This document shows positions 34,851-42,380 of a stretch of 64,000 nucleotides of DNA, piece after piece (the first letter of the stretch is position 1; every line of letters begins with the position of its first letter). The notes under the pieces were generated by a model. It saw only the letters and a list, made by a program, of their open reading frames with translations. It was not told where the DNA came from and did no database searches. The translations under genes and the position numbers were made by a program. This DNA comes from Olsenella massiliensis (GTDB lineage Bacteria > Actinomycetota > Coriobacteriia > Coriobacteriales > Atopobiaceae), in the NCBI RefSeq assembly GCF_001457795.1, contig NZ_LN898211.1, positions 186,001 through 250,000 of the forward strand, in the 5' to 3' direction.

Positions 34851-35828
34851 CTAGGGGCGCACCTCGTGCTTGGGTTCGCGCCCGTGCACGAGGACGTCGA
34901 TGACGGCGTCAAGGGCCATGCTGGTGAGGGTGTCCAGGGCCTCCTCGGACACGAAGGCGGCGTGGGGGGTCACCAGGCAGCGAGGGTGGTCTATGAGACG
35001 CTGGTCACGACGTGTCTCGTTCGTGAGCACGTCCAGGCCGGCGGCCCGGATCTGTCCGGCGTCGAGGGCGGCGACGAGCGCGTCCTCGTCGATCACGGCG
35101 CCGCGGGCGGTGTTGACCAGGAGGGCCGTGGGCTTCATGAGGCCCAGCTCGCGGGCGCCGATGAGGCCCCTGGTCTGGGGGATGAGCGGGCAGTGGAGGC
35201 TCACGACGTCAGCGTCCGCGAGCAGCTCGTCGAGCGTCGCGGCCTTCTCGCATCCTGCCGCCGCGAGGCATGCCTCGTCCTTGGTGGGGGCCCATGCCAG
35301 CACGCGCATGCCCAGCGCCTTGGCAAGGGGCACCATCTGCCGCGCGATGTTGCCAAAGTACACCAGGCCCAGGGTCTGGCCTTGGGTGCGGCGCATCGCG
35401 TAGCCGTGATGGGGGTCCCAGCCGCCGGCCAGGACGTCGCGATTGAGGAAGGTGGTCTGACGCATGAGGTCGAGCATGAGGGAGAGGGCGTGGAGGGCGA
35501 CGTCCTGCGCGCAGTATCCGGGACAGTTGGCCACCAGGACGCCGTGCTCCCTCAGGCCCCCCACGTCCACGTGGTTGATGCCCACGGACATGCTCACCAC
35601 GAGCCTGACGCCCGCGTCGGCGACGAGCTTGACGTCATCGCCCGAGACGGGCATGAGCTCGCCCAGGACGGCCTCCTGCCCGGCGAGCTCGTCGGCCGTC
35701 GGACATGTGAAGGGGGCATGGGCGAGGCTGGTGACATCAAAGGCGTCCGCGAGCCCTCGGGACGCAAGGTAGGACTCGGCGCGTCGCGCGTCGCCGTCCA
35801 CCGTATACAGCAGAATCCTATGGGCCAT
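34851..35828 (-). CDS. D-2-hydroxyacid dehydrogenase (NAD-dependent)
   Basis: This 325-residue oxidoreductase of the D-lactate/glycerate dehydrogenase family reduces a 2-oxoacid with NADH. The dinucleotide-binding segment is GLVYFGNIARQMVPLAKALG (about residues 145-165). The catalytic triad lies in LVNTARGAVIDEDAL (Arg), AGLDVLTNE (Glu) and VTPHAAFVSEEAL (His). AGGAGG precedes ATG 35828. It is divergent from the pcrA-type helicase. A 55-bp stretch 85% identical to the end of this gene reappears inside the helicase gene next to a sequencing-adapter sequence, implying a paralogue or strain variant. The exact substrate is unknown. Confidence 0.94.
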   Translation of the reverse strand: MAHRILLYTVDGDARRAESYLASRGLADAFDVTSLAHAPFTCPTADELAGQEAVLGELMPVSGDDVKLVADAGVRLVVSMSVGINHVDVGGLREHGVLVANCPGYCAQDVALHALSLMLDLMRQTTFLNRDVLAGGWDPHHGYAMRRTQGQTLGLVYFGNIARQMVPLAKALGMRVLAWAPTKDEACLAAAGCEKAATLDELLADADVVSLHCPLIPQTRGLIGARELGLMKPTALLVNTARGAVIDEDALVAALDAGQIRAAGLDVLTNETRRDQRLIDHPRCLVTPHAAFVSEEALDTLTSMALDAVIDVLVHGREPKHEVRP

Positions 35829-35972
35829 GCAGGCCTCCTCTCGCATTGGCTCCCATCATACGGTACGCCGGGGCGTCATGGTCCGTTCATCATGCGAAGT
35901 TGCGAGGGGATGGGGCAAGGCGTCGTCCCCGGGGGCTACACTGAGACGGTCACCGCAACGTGCAAGGAGTTC

Positions 35973-37733
35973 CATGCCCAGTTTCAACGAGTTCCAGGCC
36001 AAGCTCTTCACCATGAGGCCCGTGGGGCCCCCGCCCTCGCCTGCCCAGGGCGACAAGCCAGCGCCGCCGGCGCCCGCCGCCGACCGCGCGCGACGTCGGG
36101 CGAGGTGGACCTCGCGAGCCTGAACCCCTCCCAGCGCAAGGCCGCGACGACCACCCGCGGGCCGCTGCTCGTGCTCGCCGGCGCGGGTTCGGGCAAGACG
36201 CGGGTGCTCACCTATCGCATCGCGCACATGATCGCCGACGAGGGCGTGCGTCCCTGGGAGGTCCTCGCCATCACCTTCACCAACAAGGCCGCGGCCGAGA
36301 TGCGCGAGCGCCTGGGGACCCTGCTTCCGGGCGGCACGCGCGGCATGTGGGTGTGCACCTTCCACGCCATGTGCGTGCGCATGCTGCGCGAGGACGCCGA
36401 ACGCCTGGGATATGACGGCAACTTCACGATCTATGATGACGACGACTCCAAGCGCCTGGTCAAGACCATCATGAACGAGCTCGACCTCGATCCCAGGCAG
36501 AACCCCCTGCCCACGGTCAGGTCCATGATCAGCCAGGCCAAGAACGCGCTCGTCCTTCCCGACGAGTTTGACGCGCAGGCCACCTCGCCCCTCCAGCTTG
36601 CCTGCGCCCGCGTGTACCACGCGCTCCAGCGACGGCTTGGGCGGGCCAACGCCATGGACTTTGACGACCTGCTGGTGAAGGCGTTTGAGCTTCTGTCCAA
36701 GCACCCCGACGTGCTCGAGCGCTATCAGGACCGCTTCCGCCACATATCAGTGGACGAGTATCAGGACACCAACGCGGTGCAGTACGCCATCACGAACCTG
36801 CTCGCGTCCAAGCATCGCAACCTCATGGTCGTGGGTGACGACGACCAGTCCATCTACAGCTGGCGCGGGGCCGACATCAAGAACATCCTGAGCTTCAGGC
36901 AGGACTACCCAGACGCCGTGGTGGTCAAGCTCGAGCAGAACTACCGCAGCTTTGGCCACATCCTGAGCGCCGCCAACGCCGTGGTGCGCAACAACTCCCG
37001 CCGCGAGGAGAAGCGCCTCTTCACGGACAGGGGCGACGGCCACAAGGTCGAGGTCTTCCAGGCGGCGGACGAGCGCGACGAGGGGCGCTGGATCGGCGCC
37101 GAGATCGAGAGGCTCCATGATGACGGCCGCAGCTATGACGACGTCGCCGTGTTCTATCGCACCAACGCCCAGTCGCGCATCCTCGAGGACATGTTCCTGC
37201 GTGCGGGCGTGCCCTACAAGATCGTGGGCGGCACGCGCTTCTTCGACCGTGCCGAGATTCGTGACGTCACGGCCTACCTCAAGCTGGTCGTCAACCCTAA
37301 CGACGACGTGAGCGCCCTGCGCGTGGTCAACACCCCTCGCAGGGGCGTGGGCACCACCTCCATCCGCCGCGTGCGCGACTACGCCGCCCAGGAGGGCCTC
37401 TCGTTCGTGGACGCGGCGCGCATCTGCGCCGCCGAGCCGGGGCTGCTGGGCGCCAAGGCGCGCGGCGGCCTGGCCGAGTTCACGGGCGTGGTGGACGCGG
37501 GCAGGTCCTATGCGGGCGAGCTCGCGCGGGTGGTCGAGGCCATCGTCGAGAAGGCCGGCATCATCCGCGCCTATGAGGCGGAGCAGAGCGTGGAGGCGGA
37601 CGGCCGCATCGAGAACGTCCGCGAGTTCCTCTCGGTGGCGCAGGAGTTTGACGAGACGCACGAGGACGCCGCCGAGACGCTCGAGTCGCTGCGCCAGCTC
37701 AGGGAGGCGGGGGTCTGTCCCCTTCCACCATCT
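35973..37733 (+). CDS. pcrA: PcrA/UvrD-type ATP-dependent DNA helicase, 5' part (frameshifted and interrupted)
   Basis: This encodes motifs I-IV of a superfamily 1 3'-5' DNA helicase used in repair and in clearing replication blocks. LNPSQRKAATTTRGPLLVLA precedes Walker A AGAGSGKT (36178-36201). VDEYQDTNAVQYA, GDDDQSIYSWRGAD and LEQNYRS follow. The natural start appears to be ATG 35973 (AAGGAG upstream; MPSFNEFQAKLF), but that frame stops at 36121, and the helicase domain runs in another frame, open from GTG 36105. A one-base indel near 36070-36104 is therefore likely. The reading frame breaks again at 37734, where a Nextera mosaic end is inserted. Motifs V and VI lie in the 3' part. Confidence 0.88.
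37710..37722. other. Imperfect palindrome GGGGTCTGTCCCC just before the adapter
   Basis: GGGG-TCTGT-CCCC is followed by TTCCACCATCT and then the mosaic end. It translates to nothing helicase-like (VCPLPPSR), so the foreign or mis-joined sequence may begin here rather than at 37734. Whether the motif recurs in this genome is unknown. Confidence 0.5.
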
Positions 37734-37752
37734 AGATGTGTATAAGAGACAG
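37734..37752. other. Exact Tn5/Nextera transposase mosaic-end adapter sequence
   Basis: AGATGTGTATAAGAGACAG is identical over all 19 bases to the mosaic end used in Nextera tagmentation libraries. Its six-frame translations give the well-known contamination peptides VYKRQ, CIRDR and LSLIHI. It interrupts the helicase gene and has no accompanying transposase or second end, so it is a library artefact carried into the assembly. Confidence 0.97.
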
Positions 37753-37807
37753 GCGCTTGGGGTCGCGCCCGCGTGCCAGGACGTCGTTGACCGCGTCAAG
37801 GGCCATG
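37753..37807 (-). other. Fragment of a second D-2-hydroxyacid dehydrogenase gene (3' end), misplaced
   Basis: These 55 bp match 34866-34920 at 47 of 55 positions without gaps. On the minus strand they encode MALDAVNDVLARGRDPKR, the C-terminal helix of a dehydrogenase like the one at 34851-35828. The homology may extend a few codons further left in protein terms (to about 37830). It abuts the mosaic end exactly, so it is read as part of a chimeric molecule from a paralogue or from another strain. Confidence 0.85.
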
Positions 37808-38551
37808 CGTGCCGTCACGTCGGAAGGTCCCGCCACGAGCGCTCCCGCGCCCGTGGCGGCCGAGAAGCTCCCCGCCTTCATGGAGTGGCTGGCCCTGCGC
37901 TCGGACCTCGACGCCCTTGACGGGCAGACGAGCGCCGTCACGATGATGACGATTCACTCCGCCAAGGGCCTGGAGTTTCCGGTGGTCTTCGTCGCGGGCA
38001 TGGAGGAGGGCATCTTCCCGCATCGCGGCAAGGAGGATGACCCCGCCAGCATCGAGGAGGAGCGACGTCTGGCCTACGTGGCCATCACCCGTGCGAAGGA
38101 GCGCCTCTACCTGACCCACGCCTCCACGCGTCACGTGTTCGGGTCGGTGCAGGCCAACCCGCGCAGCCGCTTCCTTAACGAGATGCCCGAGCGGGACGTG
38201 CATGCCGTGGGCGTGGGGTCGTCAGGCCTCACGGGCGTGGGCTGGGCCAAGCGCGGCGACCGCCACGGCACGTTTGGGTCGGGACGTGGCTCGCAGGTGT
38301 ACGGCGGCAACGTCTTTGGCTCGCGCACGCGATCGACGGGAGGTGCCCCCTCCCGCCCCGCGCCCATCCACAAGGATCCCGCCAAGGCTGCCGAGAGCTT
38401 CGCCGTGGGCGACCAGATCTCCCACAAGACCTTTGGCCCGGGCGTGGTCAGGGCGGCCTCAGGCGACACCATCGAGGTGTACTTCTCGCGCACGGGCAAG
38501 ACCAAGAAGCTCATGAAGGGCTTTGCGCCCATCGTCAAGATCGAGGGCTAG
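37808..38551 (+). CDS. pcrA: PcrA/UvrD-type DNA helicase, 3' part
   Basis: This is the continuation of the interrupted helicase in a different frame from the 5' part. Helicase-like sequence resumes by about 37860 (KLPAFMEWLALRSDLDALDG). It then shows motif V TIHSAKGLEFPVVFVAGMEE and motif VI EEERRLAYVAITRAKERLYL, followed by a Gly/Ser/Arg-rich linker and a C-terminal domain FAVGDQISHKTFGPGVVRAA typical of PcrA's Tudor-like tail that contacts RNA polymerase. The exact 5' boundary is uncertain because the join with foreign sequence lies between 37807 and about 37860. With the artefact removed, the intact protein would be about 830 residues. Confidence 0.88.
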   Translation, partial: RAVTSEGPATSAPAPVAAEKLPAFMEWLALRSDLDALDGQTSAVTMMTIHSAKGLEFPVVFVAGMEEGIFPHRGKEDDPASIEEERRLAYVAITRAKERLYLTHASTRHVFGSVQANPRSRFLNEMPERDVHAVGVGSSGLTGVGWAKRGDRHGTFGSGRGSQVYGGNVFGSRTRSTGGAPSRPAPIHKDPAKAAESFAVGDQISHKTFGPGVVRAASGDTIEVYFSRTGKTKKLMKGFAPIVKIEG

Positions 38552-38598
38552 GCAGCCCTCGCCGCCCAGCCCTCGCGAGTCTCGTTGTCGTCGCCGGC

Positions 38599-38808
38599 CT
38601 AGCCCCCCGTTTGCCCCGTCTCGCCGGGGGAGGGGGCGCGCCCTGCGTCTCGTGGCCGGTTCGGCAGGCGCCCCGCGCGCTTGAGCGCCGTGCGCAGGAC
38701 ATGCTCGACCTGCGCGTTGGCGCTGCGCATCTCGTCCTTGGCCCAGATTTCCAGGGCCTCCCAGACCTCGGCGTCTATGCGCAGGGGATATTGTTTGCGC
38801 GCCGCCAT
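38599..38808 (-). CDS. Small ribbon-helix-helix (Arc-like) protein
   Basis: This 69-residue protein has an N-terminal Arc/MetJ-like fold: the strand KQYPLRIDAEVWEAL (residues about 5-19), then two helices (EIWAKDEMRSANAQVEHVLRTAL). The C-terminal 25 residues are Arg/Pro-rich and probably disordered. It lies 10 bp after the SPFH gene on the same strand and is likely co-transcribed. Arc-like partners are often found beside SPFH genes in Actinobacteria. It may bind DNA, possibly the direct repeats upstream of the SPFH gene, but no toxin gene is adjacent and the function is unknown. Confidence 0.8.
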   Translation of the reverse strand: MAARKQYPLRIDAEVWEALEIWAKDEMRSANAQVEHVLRTALKRAGRLPNRPRDAGRAPSPGETGQTGG

Positions 38809-38818
38809 GCGTCAGGCC

Positions 38819-39817
38819 TCACTGATAGAGCGAGCCGGTGTTGAGGACGGGCTGCGCCTCGGACTCGCCGCAGAGCACCACCATGAGGTTGGAGGCCATG
38901 ACGGCCTTGCGGTCCTCGTCAAAGTTGACGATGCCGTCGTCGGAGAGCTGGGTGAGCGCCATGTCCACCATGCTCACCGCTCCCTCCACGATCTTCTTGC
39001 GGGCGGCGATGACCGCCTCGGCCTGTTGGCGGCGAAGCATCGCCTGGGCGATCTCGGGCGCATAGGCCAGGTGGGTCAGGCGCGCGTCGTCCACCGACAC
39101 GCCGGCGATGGACAGCTTGCGGTCAAGCTCCCTCTTCAGGGCCTCGGAGACCTCCTCGATGTTGGAGCGCAGCGTGATGGAGGCGCTGCTGTCGTCCTCG
39201 TCCTCCAGGTGGTCGTAGGCATAGACGCTCGCCACGTGACGCAGGGCCGTCTCGGTCTGCATGGAGACGTAGCTCTCATAGTCGTCCACGTCAAACGAGG
39301 CCTTCGCGGTGTCCGCCACGTGCCACACGATGACGGTCGCGATCTCGATGGGGTTGCCCATCTTGTCGTTGACCTTGAGCCTCTCGCCGTTGAGCGTGCG
39401 CGCACGGGTCGATATCTTTGAGACGTGGGAATGGCCCTTGCCAAAGGAGACGCCCTTGCCGTCGGTCAAGACGGTGACGCCGGCGCTGTCCAGGCTCTTG
39501 GCATAGAAGGGGTTGGCCCAGCGCAGGCCCTCATCGCGCACGGTGCCCACGTACCTGCCAAAGAGCACGCAGACGCGGGCCTGGCCGGGCTGCAGCGAGA
39601 AGAACCCGTTGCTCAGGATGATGGCGAGCACGAAGACGACGATGCTCAGGCCCAGCATGACGAAGGCCCTGACGGGAATGGGCAGGCCGGTGTCTTCGTA
39701 GCCTGCCATGGTGCCGACGGTAATGATGAAGCTGATGACGGAGAGCACGTACAGGGCGATGACGACGAACGCCATCAACCATCCGGACGCCGCGTGTGCC
39801 TTCTTCTCGACGCTCAT
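38819..39817 (-). CDS. SPFH/Band 7 domain membrane protein
   Basis: This 332-residue membrane-anchored protein is of the stomatin/prohibitin/flotillin superfamily. Two N-terminal hydrophobic segments (about residues 13-36 and 49-70) are followed by the SPFH domain ([20 protein letters not shown] through [20 protein letters not shown], about 75-190). A helical C-terminal region follows ([20 protein letters not shown] ... [20 protein letters not shown]). These proteins form oligomeric membrane scaffolds associated with stress and membrane microdomains. AAAGGATC precedes ATG 39817. A good promoter with overlapping direct repeats lies 100 bp upstream, and an Arc-like gene follows. Confidence 0.95.
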   Translation of the reverse strand: MSVEKKAHAASGWLMAFVVIALYVLSVISFIITVGTMAGYEDTGLPIPVRAFVMLGLSIVVFVLAIILSNGFFSLQPGQARVCVLFGRYVGTVRDEGLRWANPFYAKSLDSAGVTVLTDGKGVSFGKGHSHVSKISTRARTLNGERLKVNDKMGNPIEIATVIVWHVADTAKASFDVDDYESYVSMQTETALRHVASVYAYDHLEDEDDSSASITLRSNIEEVSEALKRELDRKLSIAGVSVDDARLTHLAYAPEIAQAMLRRQQAEAVIAARKKIVEGAVSMVDMALTQLSDDGIVNFDEDRKAVMASNLMVVLCGESEAQPVLNTGSLYQ

Positions 39818-39915
39818 GCCCGATCCTTTCTTCAGAAAAGCAACTTTCCGACGTGCGCGGCACCTCTGATGCCGCGCGCCTGCCCCGACCAGACGCGGGA
39901 CGCTTGGCTGATTGC

Positions 39916-39944
39916 ATTATGATATCACTTTGATTTGTTGTAAA
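39916..39944 (-). promoter_or_regulatory. Sigma-A promoter of the SPFH-Arc operon (TTTACA-17-CATAAT)
   Basis: On the minus strand, TTTACA (complement of 39939-39944), a 17-bp spacer and CATAAT (complement of 39916-39921) form one of the best consensus promoters in the window, about 100 bp upstream of the SPFH start. The -35 box lies inside one of two direct repeats. Confidence 0.7.
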
Positions 39945-39972
39945 GCCCCCTCGGAATTTGTTGCAAAGCCCC
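39933..39972. repeat. Two 17-bp direct repeats ATTTGTTGYAAAGCCCC overlapping the SPFH promoter
   Basis: Copies at 39933-39949 and 39956-39972 differ by one base (T/C) and start 23 bp apart, about two helical turns. The first overlaps the -35 box. This spacing suits cooperative binding of a dimeric regulator; the Arc-like protein of the same operon is a candidate by inference. Confidence 0.7.
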
Positions 39973-40162
39973 TTCGGGCAGGCGTCGCGCATCCGCGTGG
40001 GCTCCGCCTCGCGCGAGGTCCTCGCCGCCTCACGAAACTCCACGCGATGGCCACAGACAGCGCCTCGCGAGCGGGTCGCGTGGCGGTTCAGGGAATAATG
40101 ATGACCTGCGCGAGATGTCCGGGCAAACGGGGACCGGGCGGCGTCGGAAGGGGGGCGGCAGC

Positions 40163-40915
40163 ATGACCATACTGGGCCTGGGCGTCGCGGAGTTCGTCAG
40201 CCGCGCCGTCTTGCTTGTGGCCGTCCTCCTCGCCGTGATTGTGGCGCAGCGCCTTGTCGTGCGAGCACTGACCACCGCCCTTGACGCCTCGCGCGTGCCC
40301 TCCGCCTCCATCTTCATCTACATCGTCCGCGGGCTCCTGTGGTTCGTGGCGTTCCTCTGCGTGCTGCAGCCCGTCTTTGGCGTGAGCCCCACGGGCTTCG
40401 TCGCCGCCCTGGGCGTGGGGTCGCTCGTCATCTCCCTGGGCATGCAGGCCACCGTCGCCAACATCGTCGCCGGCCTGGGCCTCATGCTGGGACATGTGGT
40501 GCAGCCGGGTGACCAGGTGAGCGTGGGAGGCTATGCGGGCAAGGTGGTCGATGTCACCTGGCGCCACACCATCGTGCAAGGAAGGGACGGGTCGGAGCAG
40601 GTCATCCCCAATTCCGTGCTCAACACCACGGCCCTCACCCGCAGCACGGACTGGAATGCCACGGACTGCGCCGTTCGACTGCTGGTGCGCAGGGGCGTCT
40701 CGCTCGAGGGCGTGAGCGACGACGTCATCCGTCGCGGCGTCATGGCCCTGGGAAGAGACTTGGACGCCTCCATCGCGCCGTCGGTCAGCTTTGAGGGGTT
40801 CGCGGAGAGCAGCATAGCGGCGACGGCCCATTTTCATCTGCTGGAGGGGGTCAGCCCCGCCTCTGCGCGCGACCGGATCGTCAAGGCGCTGACGCACTGC
40901 GACTGGCTGGCGTAG
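40163..40915 (+). CDS. MscS-family mechanosensitive ion channel
   Basis: This 250-residue channel of the small-conductance mechanosensitive family releases solutes on osmotic downshock. Three helices are predicted (AEFVSRAVLLVAVLLAVIVA, about 7-26; IFIYIVRGLLWFVAFLCVLQ, about 50-69; and the pore helix VAALGVGSLVISLGMQATVA, about 77-96, with its Gly/Ala-rich face). The beta domain follows with PGDQVSVGGYAGKVVDVTWR and VIPNSVLNTTALTR, diagnostic for MscS. ATG 40163 is preceded by GGAAGGGGGG. Two histidines lie near the end. It is divergent from the SPFH gene and may sit in one transcription unit with luxS 99 bp downstream. Confidence 0.94.
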   Translation: MTILGLGVAEFVSRAVLLVAVLLAVIVAQRLVVRALTTALDASRVPSASIFIYIVRGLLWFVAFLCVLQPVFGVSPTGFVAALGVGSLVISLGMQATVANIVAGLGLMLGHVVQPGDQVSVGGYAGKVVDVTWRHTIVQGRDGSEQVIPNSVLNTTALTRSTDWNATDCAVRLLVRRGVSLEGVSDDVIRRGVMALGRDLDASIAPSVSFEGFAESSIAATAHFHLLEGVSPASARDRIVKALTHCDWLA

Positions 40916-41014
40916 GCGGCACCTCGTGCCCGCCTGCCCTTGGGCTATGCTTGGGGGCGTCTTGACGACTGCGCGGACGGGCCGCGCGCCCGGAGAAGGG
41001 AGGGTTTGGTCCCC

Positions 41015-41503
41015 ATGGAGAAGATTGCGAGCTTTACGGTCAACCACCTGCTGCTTGAGCCGGGCGTGTACGTGAGCCGCGTCGACAGCTGGCACGGCGT
41101 TGACCTGACGACCTTTGACCTCAGGCTCACGGCGCCCAACAGGGAGCCAGTCATGGACACTGCGGCGGTCCACGCCATCGAGCACCTGGGCGCCACGTTC
41201 CTGCGCAATGACCCCGAGTGGGCCGACCGCGTGGCGTACTTTGGCCCCATGGGCTGCCGTACGGGCTTCTACCTGGTGGTCTTTGGCGACGCGACGCCTC
41301 AGGACGTGCTCGCGCCGCTGCGCCGCCTCTTTGCGTTCGTGCGCGACTTCTCGGGCGACGTCCCGGGCGCACGACCCGAGGAGTGCGGAAACTGGCATGA
41401 CAGCGACCTGGCGCAGGCGCAGTGGTGGGCGCGACGCTACCTTGAGCAGACGCTCGAGCACATTGACGAGGCCCACACCACCTACCCCACGCGCGAGCCG
41501 TGA
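41015..41503 (+). CDS. luxS: S-ribosylhomocysteine lyase
   Basis: This 162-residue metalloenzyme cleaves S-ribosylhomocysteine to homocysteine and the AI-2 precursor DPD. The metal ligands are intact: HAIEH at residues 53-57 and Cys124 in EECGNWHDSDL. The catalytic Cys81 lies in FGPMGCRTGFYL. The usual ...DHDL is here DSDL. The length is slightly above the 150-160 norm. ATG 41015 is chosen from the conserved start MEKIASFTVNHLLLEPGVYV; an AAGGGAGGG site lies a little far upstream. The mtnN gene follows by 87 bp, giving both detoxification steps of the activated methyl cycle. Confidence 0.97.
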   Translation: MEKIASFTVNHLLLEPGVYVSRVDSWHGVDLTTFDLRLTAPNREPVMDTAAVHAIEHLGATFLRNDPEWADRVAYFGPMGCRTGFYLVVFGDATPQDVLAPLRRLFAFVRDFSGDVPGARPEECGNWHDSDLAQAQWWARRYLEQTLEHIDEAHTTYPTREP

Positions 41504-41590
41504 CAGGGACGGGCGGCACCGGAGGCGCGGCGTCGGGCCCAGGCCTGAGGCCGACGGCGCAAGATCGCGCGTGACACGAGAGGGGACGTC

Positions 41591-42307
41591 ATGAAGCTGG
41601 GCATCATCGGGGCCATGGACGTGGAGGTGGCCCATCTCAAGGATCGTCTCGAGGATGTCGCCCTCACGCGCCATGCCGCCATGGACTTCTGCGAGGGGAC
41701 CCTCGCGGGCGCAAGGGTCGTGGTCGTCAAGTGCGGGGTGGGCAAGGTCAACGCGGCGGTGTGCGCCGAGGCGCTCGCCGCGCTCTTCGGCGTCACCCAC
41801 GTCATCAACACGGGCATCGCCGGCTGCCTCAACGACGAGCTCGACATCGGAGACGTGATCGTCTCGACTGACGCCGTCCAGCATGACATGGACGTCACTC
41901 GCCTGGGCTATCCCTCGGGAGAGGTGCCCGGCCTGGGCGTCGCCGCGTTCGCCGCCGACGAGGCGCTCGTCGCCTGCGCGCTTAAGGCGGCCCGCTCGCT
42001 GGTCCCGCCCGCGCGAGCGCTTGCGGGCCGTGTCGCCTCGGGGGACCAGTTCGTGGGCGACGCCGCCGTAAAGGGGCGCGTCAAGGAGCTGTTCGGCGCG
42101 GACTGCTGCGAGATGGAGGGCGCGGGCATCGCCCAGGCCTGCTGGCTCAACGGGCTTCCCTTCGTCATCATCCGCGCCATGAGCGACAGGGCGGACGGCT
42201 CAAGCCACGTGGACTATCCCAGCTTCGAGAGGCGGGCCGCGCAGCGCTGCGCCCTCATCACCGAGGGCATGGTCCGGCTGCTGGCCCAGGGCCGCACAGG
42301 TCGATAG
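41591..42307 (+). CDS. mtnN: 5'-methylthioadenosine/S-adenosylhomocysteine nucleosidase
   Basis: This 238-residue cytosolic enzyme hydrolyses MTA and SAH to adenine and the thioribosyl sugar, supplying S-ribosylhomocysteine to LuxS. Conserved motifs are GIIGAMDVEVA at residues 4-14, VINTGIAGCLN at about 69-79, the ribose-binding glutamates in CEMEGAGIAQ, and the catalytic aspartate in IRAMSDRAD near residue 200. A GAGAGGGG site precedes ATG 41591. It directly follows luxS on the same strand, so the pair is likely co-regulated. A hairpin candidate lies beyond the stop. Confidence 0.97.
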   Translation: MKLGIIGAMDVEVAHLKDRLEDVALTRHAAMDFCEGTLAGARVVVVKCGVGKVNAAVCAEALAALFGVTHVINTGIAGCLNDELDIGDVIVSTDAVQHDMDVTRLGYPSGEVPGLGVAAFAADEALVACALKAARSLVPPARALAGRVASGDQFVGDAAVKGRVKELFGADCCEMEGAGIAQACWLNGLPFVIIRAMSDRADGSSHVDYPSFERRAAQRCALITEGMVRLLAQGRTGR

Positions 42308-42344
42308 GGCTCGCGCGGCCTGCGTCTTGGCGGGGCGCGCTCCT

Positions 42345-42372
42345 GTCGCCGCCTGTGCCTCGCAGCGGCGAC
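42345..42372. terminator. Hairpin between convergent mtnN and DegV genes
   Basis: GTCGCCGC (42345-42352) pairs with GCGGCGAC (42365-42372) across a 12-nt loop, between two converging genes. The stem is short and there is no T-tract, so the assignment rests mainly on position. Confidence 0.4.
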
Positions 42373-42380
42373 GCAGGCGC

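Larger units (their letters stand above)
39818..40162. other. Divergent intergenic region SPFH / MscS
   Basis: The 345-bp gap contains the SPFH promoter and its overlapping direct repeats (39916-39972) and otherwise GC-rich sequence without further features. No promoter for the mscS-type gene is obvious; CAGGGAATAATGATG at 40089-40103 is only weakly suggestive. Confidence 0.5.

Noticed and set aside
37734-37752. Mosaic end as a trace of a natural Tn5-like transposon
   Set aside because: There is a single hyperactive-type 19-bp end, no transposase, no second end and no 9-bp target duplication. The flanks are a chimera, so library origin is far more likely.
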